Shown here piece by piece: positions 1-5,210 of a stretch of DNA of 5,265 bases; the first letter of the stretch is position 1; every line of letters starts with the position of its first letter. Origin of the DNA: RGIG250 sp045616885 (GTDB taxonomy: Bacteria > Bacillota > Negativicutes > Selenomonadales > Selenomonadaceae); assembly GCA_045616885.1 (NCBI GenBank), contig JAZLHS010000020.1, positions 1 through 5,265 on the forward strand, given 5' to 3'. The notes beneath the pieces were generated by a model. It had not been told where the DNA came from. It worked only from the letters and a program-made list of their open reading frames with translations, and ran no database searches. Position numbers and translations under genes: made by a program.

Positions 1-37
1 CCCCTTGAAAAGGGGAGGTGGCACGAAGTGCCGGAGG
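1..37 (+). repeat. Short palindromic intergenic repeat, copy A (variant)
   Basis: Two small hairpins lie side by side. CCCCTT (1-6) pairs with AAGGGG (10-15) across GAA, and GGCAC (20-24) pairs with GTGCC (28-32) across GAA. The element ends in GGAGG and may begin before the window. The plan, a palindrome of C/G runs followed by GGTGG and a second hairpin, is shared with the other copies in this window, but the second hairpin differs. It does not code for protein and has no T-run, so it is not an intrinsic terminator. It may be a REP-like or MITE-like dispersed element; no mobility gene is visible. Confidence 0.7.
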
Positions 38-60
38 CAACAGATAATCGGTCCCGTAGT

Positions 61-88
61 CTCCCCTTGAAAAGGGGAGGTGGCCGAG
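61..88 (+). repeat. Short palindromic repeat, copy B1 (truncated)
   Basis: CTCCCCTT (61-68) pairs perfectly with AAGGGGAG (72-79) over a GAA loop. GTGGCCGAG follows (80-88), and the similarity to the full element then stops. The following 18 bases do not match the right half of the full copies. A full copy starts at 107. The same order, a half copy then a short spacer then a full copy, recurs downstream of fliD. Confidence 0.7.
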
Positions 89-106
89 CAAGTCACTCCC
101 CTCTAA

Positions 107-153
107 GCCTCCCCTATAGGGGAGGTGGCCGAGCGCAGCGAGGTCGGAGGGGT
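107..153 (+). repeat. Short palindromic repeat, copy B2 (full, 47 bp)
   Basis: An 18-base perfect palindrome, CCTCCCC-TATA-GGGGAGG (108-125), is followed by TGGCCGAGC, a short imperfect hairpin (CCGA at 129-132 with TCGG at 144-147) and the end GGAGGGGT. It matches the copy at 2127-2173 at 44 of 47 positions by direct comparison. It ends 29 bases before the fliD ribosome site, so it probably lies in the fliD leader or in the upstream transcript. Without a T-run it is more likely an RNA-stability or pausing element, or a neutral dispersed repeat, than a terminator. Confidence 0.8.
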
Positions 154-194
154 AAAAAGACAAAGTAACAACATATCCCATAGGAGGAATCATC

Positions 195-2069
195 ATGGGT
201 GTTAACGGAATATACGGCCTTTCCGGCTCCGGCCTCGATGTCGAGTCCATGGTCAAGGCTGGCATGCTGACAAAGCAGAGACAGTACGACAAGATGTACA
301 AGCAGTCCACCAAGCAGGAGTGGATAAAAGAAGCATACAACAGCGTATATAATAAGCTCGCTGAGTTTCAGGGTGTCGCCTCTGACTTCAAGCTCTCCAG
401 CAAGCTCATGACCATGAGTGCCAAGAGCACCAATGAAGGTATGGTCACGGCTACGGCCAATGGCTCCGCTCTCGCCATGAGCCATAAGGTAAAAGTGAAC
501 TCCGTGGCTACTAATGCCTACCTTATGTCAGCTGATAAAATTACCAGAGCTAATACCGATGAGAAGGCTGCCAATTCCAATAAGCTGGCAGATTGCGTAT
601 TTTATTCCATCAAGGCAAATGATGATGGCACCTATACAATAAAACGCACTAAGGATTCCGCGGAGGAAAAAGTTGCTGCTGATGCAACGGCACTTGCTTT
701 TGAAATCGGAAACGGTGAAACGGAAACTGTCGATGATGTAGAAAAGGATGTCATGAAGACCATTTCCTACACCTTCAAGGAATTGGCAGAGGGTAAGACT
801 TTCAGCAACATGGCTACCGACATAAAGAATCTTGGCATAAACATCAACGCCAGCTACGACTCAGTAAATGACAGCTTCCAGATGTTTAATAGTGAGTCCG
901 GCGAGAATAATGTCATTAACCTGAGCATGAATGCTGTGATTAAAGACAAACCCGCAGATGAGATGGATGCAGCAGCGGCTACGGCGGCAACTCTCTTTAA
1001 TAATCTTCAGCTTCGTCAGTCTAGAAATGGTGAAATGGGTGTGCCTTCGCCTACACTTGACGACCCAACTAATATCGACACTGAAGCTGTCGGCAATATG
1101 ACATTTACCGCAGGCGGAAAGGTTAAGGCTTACGGTACCGATGCCTCCGTCACCATCGACGGCAAGGAATATAAGAACCTTGAAAAGAACTACCTGCAGG
1201 TAGCCGGTGTCAACTACACCTTCAACGATGCCCAGGTAGGCCAGACGGCCACGGTAACCGTCACTCAGGATACCGAGGCTATCACCAAGAATATGCAGGA
1301 GTTCGTTGACAAGTACAACGAGCTTATCGACGAGCTGAACAAGCTGGTCAGCGAAGAAGCCTCTACCTATGACCCGCTCACCGATGAGGAAAAGAAGGAC
1401 ATGACCGAGGCACAGATAAAGACTTGGGAAGAGAAAGCCAAGACCGGTCTTCTCTCCCGCAGCGACATCCTCAAGAGCATTATCAGTTCACTGCGTGAGT
1501 CTATCTACACTCCGGTGGCCGGTGTTGACTCCAAGTACAACTCCGCTTCGGCAATCGGTATCACCAGCTCCAACAGCAAGGGACATCTCACCCTTGATAA
1601 GGCAAAGCTGGAAAAAGCTCTCGGCGAAGACCCGGACTGCGTATATCAGATTTTCGCCTCCACCGGTGAAAGCTCTGAGTGGGAGGCTCTCACCGACGAG
1701 CAGAAGAAATCCGGAAACTACAATCACCTTCGTACATGGGAAGATCTTTCTGATAAGGAGCGGGCTTCCGGTCAGTATAACTACCTTAAGAAGGATACAT
1801 ATAATAACACCGGTATTGCCAACCGCCTGTACTTCCTGTCTCTCTCTGATGGCATGAAGAAGGTAGAGGACTACGCCGGGCTTTCCAAGGATTACCATGA
1901 TCAGAGTGCTTTGGGACTGAAAATTACCACCATGAGAACTCGCATGGAGAGCTTCAAGACGATGATGGATAAGTATCAGGATTCACTGTACAAGAAGTAC
2001 GACAATCTGGAGGTACTCATTCAGAAAATGTCCGTCCAGCTTTCTATGGTCACCGGCGGCAATGGTTGA
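195..2069 (+). CDS. fliD: Flagellar filament cap protein FliD (hook-associated protein 2)
   Basis: FliD is exported through the flagellar type III apparatus and forms the cap under which flagellin subunits fold and join the filament. The 624-residue product opens with MGVNGIYGLSGSGLDVESMV, a clear FliD N-terminal signature, and continues as a helical, coiled-coil FliD_N region to about residue 110. The middle is variable and rich in Ala, Asp and Thr. A flagellin hook-like strand (DASVTIDG, 316-323) and NYLQVAGVNYTF (332-343) open the FliD_C region. LTDEEKKDM (395-403) and WEEKAKTGLLSRSD (about 411-424) are typical of Firmicute FliD. The C-terminal 45 or so residues form a helical cap-assembly segment. 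No signal peptide and no cysteine cluster are seen. The start is fixed by AGGAGG (182-187), 7 bases before ATG. The protein is somewhat long for the family, partly because of a 19-residue tandem repeat at 496-533. Downstream fliS and a FliT-like gene support the call. Confidence 0.97.
   Translation: MGVNGIYGLSGSGLDVESMVKAGMLTKQRQYDKMYKQSTKQEWIKEAYNSVYNKLAEFQGVASDFKLSSKLMTMSAKSTNEGMVTATANGSALAMSHKVKVNSVATNAYLMSADKITRANTDEKAANSNKLADCVFYSIKANDDGTYTIKRTKDSAEEKVAADATALAFEIGNGETETVDDVEKDVMKTISYTFKELAEGKTFSNMATDIKNLGININASYDSVNDSFQMFNSESGENNVINLSMNAVIKDKPADEMDAAAATAATLFNNLQLRQSRNGEMGVPSPTLDDPTNIDTEAVGNMTFTAGGKVKAYGTDASVTIDGKEYKNLEKNYLQVAGVNYTFNDAQVGQTATVTVTQDTEAITKNMQEFVDKYNELIDELNKLVSEEASTYDPLTDEEKKDMTEAQIKTWEEKAKTGLLSRSDILKSIISSLRESIYTPVAGVDSKYNSASAIGITSSNSKGHLTLDKAKLEKALGEDPDCVYQIFASTGESSEWEALTDEQKKSGNYNHLRTWEDLSDKERASGQYNYLKKDTYNNTGIANRLYFLSLSDGMKKVEDYAGLSKDYHDQSALGLKITTMRTRMESFKTMMDKYQDSLYKKYDNLEVLIQKMSVQLSMVTGGNG
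1680..1793 (+). repeat. Tandem 19-residue repeat inside FliD (residues 496-533)
   Basis: Residues W496-T514 (WEALTDEQKKSGNYNHLRT) and W515-K533 (WEDLSDKERASGQYNYLKK) are adjacent units of equal length. They share 9 of 19 residues, including W, E, L, D, S, G, Y, N and L at fixed positions, and most of the remainder are conservative changes. The DNA of the two units has diverged, so the duplication is old or kept by selection at the protein level. The insertion lies in the C-terminal half, just after the VYQIFAS segment, in a part likely to be surface exposed on the cap. Its role is unknown. Confidence 0.85.
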
Positions 2070-2083
2070 GTATTGTGATTAAA

Positions 2084-2110
2084 GCCTCCCATTTAGGGGA
2101 GGTGGCCGAG
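2084..2110 (+). repeat. Short palindromic repeat, copy C (truncated)
   Basis: CCTCCC (2085-2090) pairs with GGGAGG (2097-2102) around ATTTAG, followed by TGGCCGAG. All 27 bases are identical to 2127-2153 in the next copy, 43 bases downstream. Similarity stops after GGCCGAG, as in copy B1 upstream of fliD. It begins 14 bases after the fliD stop codon. Confidence 0.8.
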
Positions 2111-2126
2111 TGCATCCCCGATCCAT

Positions 2127-2173
2127 GCCTCCCATTTAGGGGAGGTGGCCGAGCGAAGCGAGGTCGGAGGGGT
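2127..2173 (+). repeat. Short palindromic repeat, copy D (full, 47 bp)
   Basis: This is a full element with the stem CCTCCC/GGGAGG, then TGGCCGAGCGAAGCGAGGTCGG and the terminal GAGGGGT. It differs from copy B2 (107-153) at only three positions. Together the two form near-identical direct repeats on either side of fliD. Its right end, GAGGGGTG (2167-2174), is an exact inverted match to CACCCCTC (2196-2203) at the start of the next, oppositely oriented element. The pair can therefore fold into a larger cruciform or RNA stem with a 21-base loop. Confidence 0.8.
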
Positions 2174-2196
2174 GCCAGAGGAGTCTTTTAGCTGTC

Positions 2197-2242
2197 ACCC
2201 CTCAGTCGCCTTCGACGACAGCTCCCCTAGAGGGGAGCCTAC
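2197..2242 (-). repeat. Short palindromic repeat, copy E (inverted subtype)
   Basis: Read on the - strand, this element has the same plan as copies B2 and D: a CTCCCCT/AGGGGAG palindrome (GCTCCCCT 2221-2228 with AGGGGAGC 2231-2238), a small GTCG/CGAC hairpin, and the end GAGGGGT. Its sequence (GCTCCCC, CTGTC, ACTGAGGGGT) marks a distinct subtype. It matches copy F at 38 of 46 positions. Confidence 0.75.
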
Positions 2243-2259
2243 GAGACTGGCTATATGTT

Positions 2260-2305
2260 ACCACTCAGTCAGCTTTGCTGACAGCTCACCTATAGGGGAG
2301 CCTAC
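2260..2305 (-). repeat. Short palindromic repeat, copy F (inverted subtype)
   Basis: The inner hairpin is GTCAGC (2268-2273), loop TTT, GCTGAC (2277-2282). The outer palindrome GCTCACC-TATA-GGGGAGC (2284-2301) carries one mismatch. It is a direct repeat of copy E with 63 bases between their starts. It ends 18 bases before the fliS ribosome site and abuts a separate small hairpin. Confidence 0.75.
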
Positions 2306-2320
2306 TAGAAGGATTAGTAG
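2302..2320 (+). promoter_or_regulatory. Hairpin with GGA in its loop just before the fliS ribosome site
   Basis: CTACTA (2302-2307) pairs with TAGTAG (2315-2320) around the loop GAAGGAT. The loop shows GGA (2311-2313). A second GGA lies in the fliS Shine-Dalgarno sequence AGGAG (2323-2327). Paired GGA sites, one in a hairpin loop and one in the ribosome site, are the usual form of a CsrA target. The match to the CsrA consensus outside AAGGAT is poor, so the regulatory role is only an inference. Confidence 0.35.
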
Positions 2321-2333
2321 TTAGGAGAAAAAT

Positions 2334-2720
2334 ATGACGAATCCTGCCGCTGAAGCCTATAAGCGCCAGCAGATAATGACTGCCACGCCGGAAGCGTTGA
2401 CTCTCATGCTCTACAACGGCTGCCTACGCTTCCTAAGTGAAGGCATGAAGGCTTTGGAAGAAAAGAAATACGAGGCGGCAAATACCGCCCTGCAAAAATC
2501 GCAAAAAATCATAAATGAGTTCCGCATGACATTGAAGATGGAGTATGAAATCTCCAAGCAGCTTATGCCCCTCTACGACTACTGCTACGACCGCATTTTC
2601 ATCGGCAATCTGAAAAGCGATCTGGCTCCTCTGAAAGAAGCTCAGTCCATCATGACCGAGCTGAGGGATGCCTGGGCACAGGCAATGAAGAAAGCTCGTA
2701 TGGAAAGAGGAGAGCAGTAA
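2334..2720 (+). CDS. fliS: Flagellar export chaperone FliS
   Basis: FliS is a cytoplasmic chaperone that binds the C-terminal end of flagellin, prevents early polymerisation and delivers it to the export gate. The 128-residue product has the usual FliS length. It shows the family hallmarks AYKRQQIMTATPE (8-20) and LTLMLYNGCLRFL (22-34), then an amphipathic helix around 46-70, and EISKQLMPLYDYCYDRI (72-88) with the conserved LYDY element. The start follows AGGAGA (2323-2328) by 5 bases. The gene sits 264 bases after fliD across a repeat cluster. Its stop overlaps the next start (TAATG), so it is coupled to the FliT-like gene. FliS also binds CsrA-regulating FliW in some Firmicutes, which would fit the putative CsrA sites in this window. 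Confidence 0.95.
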   Translation: MTNPAAEAYKRQQIMTATPEALTLMLYNGCLRFLSEGMKALEEKKYEAANTALQKSQKIINEFRMTLKMEYEISKQLMPLYDYCYDRIFIGNLKSDLAPLKEAQSIMTELRDAWAQAMKKARMERGEQ

Positions 2721-3166
2721 TGGCTGGGGCAAATTATTCCGACCTTGATGACTACGGTACCGGTCGGGATTTCACTCCGGAGAGCGGACCGGCTGCACCG
2801 GCGCTGCCGAAGCTGCCGCAGGAGCCGGCAGCTCGGCTGGAGGCTGCGAAGAGCTATTGGCAGAGATACCTGCAGGTGAGTCAGGAACTAAGGGACTATA
2901 TCGTCGCCGGTGAGGTGGACGAGTTCCTGGAGCTGGGTCGTCAGCGGATGATTATCGGCGACTGCCTCATCGCTCTTGCAGATACCGGCTACAATCAGTC
3001 GGAGGAAGCGCTTGCAATGGCCACGGAGATTCGTCGCCTTGATAAAGAGGGCGAGCCCTACGCCCGCCGGGAAATCGCTAAAGGCCGCCAGCGCCAGTCC
3101 ACTGCCCGCGCCTACGACCCATACAGCATTTCTGCGGTGGGGAATATCTTGAACATGAAACAATAA
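2720..3166 (+). CDS. Probable FliT-like flagellar chaperone (small helical protein)
   Basis: The product has 148 residues. Residues 1-37 are acidic, then rich in Pro and Ala (PAAPALPKLPQEPAARL), and look disordered. Residues about 38-125 are predicted helices: a segment ending YLQVSQELRDYIVAGEVDEFL (50-70), then ELGRQRMIIGDCLIALAD (71-88), then a charged helix. This order, with an ERQ-like GRQRMII stretch, resembles FliT-type chaperones. The C-terminus (AYDPYSISAVGNILNMKQ) is like the short tail of other Firmicute FliT-position proteins. No signal peptide or membrane segment is seen. The start is set by GAGGAG (2707-2712) and a one-base overlap with fliS. Position after fliD-fliS is the main reason for calling it FliT-like, the FliD chaperone. 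The sequence alone is weakly diagnostic, and an unnamed flagellar protein is the alternative. The DNA is strikingly GC-rich at its 5' end (43 of 60 bases in 2761-2820). Confidence 0.7.
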   Translation: MAGANYSDLDDYGTGRDFTPESGPAAPALPKLPQEPAARLEAAKSYWQRYLQVSQELRDYIVAGEVDEFLELGRQRMIIGDCLIALADTGYNQSEEALAMATEIRRLDKEGEPYARREIAKGRQRQSTARAYDPYSISAVGNILNMKQ

Positions 3167-3193
3167 AAAAGAGCGGCTCCGTCCGCTCTTTTT
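3166..3193 (+). terminator. Intrinsic terminator after the fliD-fliS-fliT-like unit
   Basis: GAGCGG (3171-3176) pairs with CCGCTC (3183-3188) across the six-base loop CTCCGT. The flanking A-run (3166-3170) and T-run (3189-3193) extend the stem to about 11 pairs and give the U-tract. It starts on the last base of the stop codon. Because it has A on the left and T on the right it could also stop transcription from the other side. It separates the flagellar unit from the glycosyltransferase gene. Confidence 0.92.
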
Positions 3194-3228
3194 GTTATAG
3201 GCAAATGAAAAACGAGGTTGGATTTATT

Positions 3229-5055
3229 ATGCCGAAAATTGTCACTATATCAATGGTAAAAAATGAAGCTGATATCATAGAGAGCTTTGTCCGTCATACA
3301 TTAACGTTTGCCGATGAGATGATTATCTGTGACCACATGAGTGATGACAATACATTGAAAATATTGGAGTTACTGGTGGCGGAGGGACTACCTTTATTTA
3401 TCAGACACTCTTACCGTGCGGAAAGAATACAGGAGAAATTGACCAATGACATGCTGATTGAGGCCATGCTGGAACACGATGCTGACTACGTGGTTCCTCT
3501 TGATGCAGACGAATTCCTGGTTAATATTACCGATGATGAGCCGGTTAGAGATATAATATGTCAGCTTGATCCTATGGGATTCTATTTGCTGCATTGGATG
3601 CGATTTACACCGATGTATCCAGATAGGGATCAGGATAAATACTTGCTTAGCAGACCTGCGAAAAAAGAGAGAGCGTTTTCAACAGGAAATAAATCACTGG
3701 TACCTGCGGCGGGATGGCATAATACACATTGCGGGCTTATGGAGGGAGCACATGGGCCGACCGGAAAATGTGATATTTCCGGCTTTGCACCAAAATTGTT
3801 GTTAGCGCATTACTTCTGGCGCAGCGAAGAACAATCTAAGTCTAAGTTTGCCGTTGGCTGGCTAACATTAACAGCGGATCATTCAAGAGACTCTTATTAT
3901 GGTGTCGGATACAAAAATGCTTTTGATAAGGTAGTAAGGGGAGAACCTTTTGAAAATGATTTTGAAGATTACGAGGATTGGAATTGGACTGGAAACATAT
4001 ACAGACAGGTAAATAAATATGGCAGCCTAGCAAAAATAGATGTCCTTTCAAATGTTTTGAGAGCATCGGAGACACTTGCGGCAAGATTTGCTGAAGAACG
4101 GGTTCGTAACATTGGAAAAACTGTCTCTGTTATCATTCTTCCTATATTGCCAGACCAAGAGGCAAACTTTGCGCAAATTATTAGAGAAAATGTCAGAGGG
4201 CTGGTGGAGGCCGGTGATGAGTGTAGAATTAATGAGATTGTGCTGCTACGCAGAGAAGAATCTAAAGGCGGAGGCATAAACCTGTGGTTGGCGGAAGCGG
4301 TTAGGCAGAAGTTGACAACAAAAATACATGTGGTGGAATTCTCAGATGATAGAGGGTATGCAGAGGATGTTTCAAATTTAATTACTGGGGATTATGTTCA
4401 GTTTCTCGAAGTGGATATCAGAATAAACCACGACAAGCTGATACGACAGGCTTCGGTGTTAGCGAAAAACGAAGTGGCTTTTGCGCTATCAATGGGGGTG
4501 TGGAGTGGGAGTAATTTAGTCGATATGTACTGCCCCAGCAGGCAGGAACCATTATTGGCATTGGAAATGAATAGCAGAAATCTGCAAGTGTTTGTAGGAA
4601 ATGGAAGGCCGTTTTATGGAGGGATTTCATCAGCATTATTCAGAAGAGAGAATATGCATGCTGTGCAATGGTTTGAAGGTTCATTTATAGGGCATCGCTT
4701 TTCCGTCTTGAGCGCGATTTGGATGCACTTTAAAAATATTAATAACAGAGCCGGTTTTGGAGTAATGTCTGCCGAACTTGTATGCTTGGGGAAATCGATG
4801 AAGCAAGAATTGGAGGATATAATATGGTGGCAAATTGAGCGTGGTTTACTTTTGCAGGAGGTAGGAATAGATATATTCAGATGCGATGACTCAGCATTTA
4901 TGGTTGGACAGGCAGACGAAGCAATAAGACAGGCGACATTGTTCCAAGTAGCAAGAATAAGAGAATATGCACATGTATTGGGAGTTAGTGAGAAGTTGAT
5001 AAAAGAACTTGAAATAGCAACAAACAGTGACAGAGAAAATACTAATAATTTTTGA
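3229..5055 (+). CDS. Two-domain family 2 glycosyltransferase, probable flagellin glycosyltransferase
   Basis: The product has 608 residues from this start. Residues 1-230 form a GT-A fold of glycosyltransferase family 2: ISMVKNEADIIESFV (7-21), CDHMSDDNT (34-42, nucleotide-sugar region), PLDADEFL with the metal-binding D92-A-D94, and HYFWRSEEQSKSK (194-206), a motif seen in related GT2 proteins. A second GT-like domain starts near V299 (TVSVIILPILPD), with GDYVQFLEVDIRINHDKL (387-404) and GGISSALFRRE (464-474). Its expected DxD is replaced by E394-V-D396, so activity there is uncertain. No signal peptide or membrane segment is seen, so it is cytoplasmic. Neither the donor nor the acceptor sugar can be read. 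Its place directly before the flagellin gene suggests O-glycosylation of flagellin, as in known flagellar glycosylation loci. ATG 3229 was chosen because GAGG (3214-3217) precedes it and family members begin near this point. An in-frame ATG at 3205 would add eight residues but has no good ribosome site. Base and codon use (AAA, AGA) is more A+T-rich than in its neighbours. Confidence 0.88.
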   Translation: MPKIVTISMVKNEADIIESFVRHTLTFADEMIICDHMSDDNTLKILELLVAEGLPLFIRHSYRAERIQEKLTNDMLIEAMLEHDADYVVPLDADEFLVNITDDEPVRDIICQLDPMGFYLLHWMRFTPMYPDRDQDKYLLSRPAKKERAFSTGNKSLVPAAGWHNTHCGLMEGAHGPTGKCDISGFAPKLLLAHYFWRSEEQSKSKFAVGWLTLTADHSRDSYYGVGYKNAFDKVVRGEPFENDFEDYEDWNWTGNIYRQVNKYGSLAKIDVLSNVLRASETLAARFAEERVRNIGKTVSVIILPILPDQEANFAQIIRENVRGLVEAGDECRINEIVLLRREESKGGGINLWLAEAVRQKLTTKIHVVEFSDDRGYAEDVSNLITGDYVQFLEVDIRINHDKLIRQASVLAKNEVAFALSMGVWSGSNLVDMYCPSRQEPLLALEMNSRNLQVFVGNGRPFYGGISSALFRRENMHAVQWFEGSFIGHRFSVLSAIWMHFKNINNRAGFGVMSAELVCLGKSMKQELEDIIWWQIERGLLLQEVGIDIFRCDDSAFMVGQADEAIRQATLFQVARIREYAHVLGVSEKLIKELEIATNSDRENTNNF

Positions 5056-5071
5056 AAATTTGGAAAATTTT
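5055..5071 (+). promoter_or_regulatory. A+T tracts upstream of the flagellin promoter (possible UP element)
   Basis: The sequence directly after the glycosyltransferase stop holds AAAATTT, GG, AAAATTTT: two phased A/T tracts about 9 bases apart. They end just before the putative -35 box. Such tracts can bind the RNA polymerase alpha subunit. A chance A+T-rich spacer is equally possible. Confidence 0.3.
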
Positions 5072-5073
5072 GT

Positions 5074-5099
5074 TAAGGTTACCGCAAATTATGCGATAA
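5074..5099 (+). promoter_or_regulatory. Putative sigma-28 (FliA/SigD) promoter of the flagellin gene
   Basis: TAAGGTTA (5074-5081), a 10-base spacer and TGCGATAA (5092-5099) resemble the sigma-28 consensus TAAAGTTT-N11-GCCGATAA. The -35 matches at 6 of 8 positions and the -10 at 6 of 8, including CGATAA. The spacer is one base short. Transcription would start near 5106, giving a leader of about 120 bases. Flagellin genes are classically class III genes under this sigma factor, and the position between the upstream stop codon and the flagellin start supports the call. Confidence 0.65.
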
Positions 5100-5141
5100 C
5101 ACATGCAGAAGAAGCTATGAAATAGTCAGCCGGCCCGCTAG

Positions 5142-5189
5142 CACCCGGAGGACGAGGACATAGAACCACCGGACAAGGATGTCCGGGTG
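5142..5189 (+). promoter_or_regulatory. Structured flagellin mRNA leader with competing hairpins
   Basis: CACCCGG (5142-5148) is an exact inverted match to CCGGGTG (5183-5189). GGACAT (5156-5161) is an exact inverted match to ATGTCC (5179-5184). Both overlap the right arm of the local hairpin CCGGACA/TGTCCGG (5169-5186), so the three folds exclude one another. GAGGAC is also repeated in tandem (5148-5159), adding GGA triplets at 5147, 5150 and 5156. The leader could switch between folds or offer several protein-binding sites. The pairing is visible in the sequence; the switching is inferred. Confidence 0.5.
5169..5186 (+). promoter_or_regulatory. CsrA-binding hairpin in the flagellin leader
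   Basis: CCGGACA (5169-5175) and TGTCCGG (5180-5186) form a perfect 7-pair stem with loop AGGA. Bases 5171-5182 (GGACAAGGATGT) match the CsrA consensus RUACARGGAUGU at 11 of 12 positions, with GGA (5177-5179) in the loop where CsrA is known to contact it. It lies 47 bases before the flagellin start and 33 bases before the Shine-Dalgarno GGA. By analogy with the B. subtilis hag leader it would let a CsrA dimer bind here and at the ribosome site and block translation. Confidence 0.7.
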
Positions 5190-5210
5190 AATTTTATCGA
5201 TGTTATAACC

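Noticed and set aside
1..153. CRISPR array
   Set aside because: The repeats are palindromic, unequal in length, irregularly spaced, partly truncated and occur in both orientations elsewhere in the window. There are no uniform spacers.
153..181. Sigma-28 promoter for fliD beginning with TAAA at 153
   Set aside because: No CGATA-type -10 box lies at the required distance, so no promoter is called for fliD in the window.
114..485. Minus-strand open frame over the start of fliD
   Set aside because: It overlaps the well-supported fliD on the other strand and includes a repeat element at one end. No family signature or ribosome site is seen.
1488..1898. Open frames on both strands inside the 3' half of fliD
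   Set aside because: They are shadows of fliD codon structure with no recognisable domain, and the main frame is conserved FliD_C.
2085..2102. Terminator directly after fliD
   Set aside because: The hairpin has no T-run after it, the same element occurs before fliD, and fliS has no clear promoter of its own. Read-through is more likely.
3205..3231. Upstream ATG at 3205 as glycosyltransferase start
   Set aside because: It has no good ribosome site and adds eight residues before the family-typical start. ATG 3229 has GAGG upstream, although its 11-base spacing is long, so some doubt remains.
3842..4277. Minus-strand open frames inside the glycosyltransferase gene
   Set aside because: They have no ribosome sites or recognisable motifs and lie wholly within a well-supported gene.
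5103..5120. Five-codon leader peptide (MQKKL) before flagellin
   Set aside because: It lacks a ribosome site, and its ATG lies at or before the predicted transcription start.
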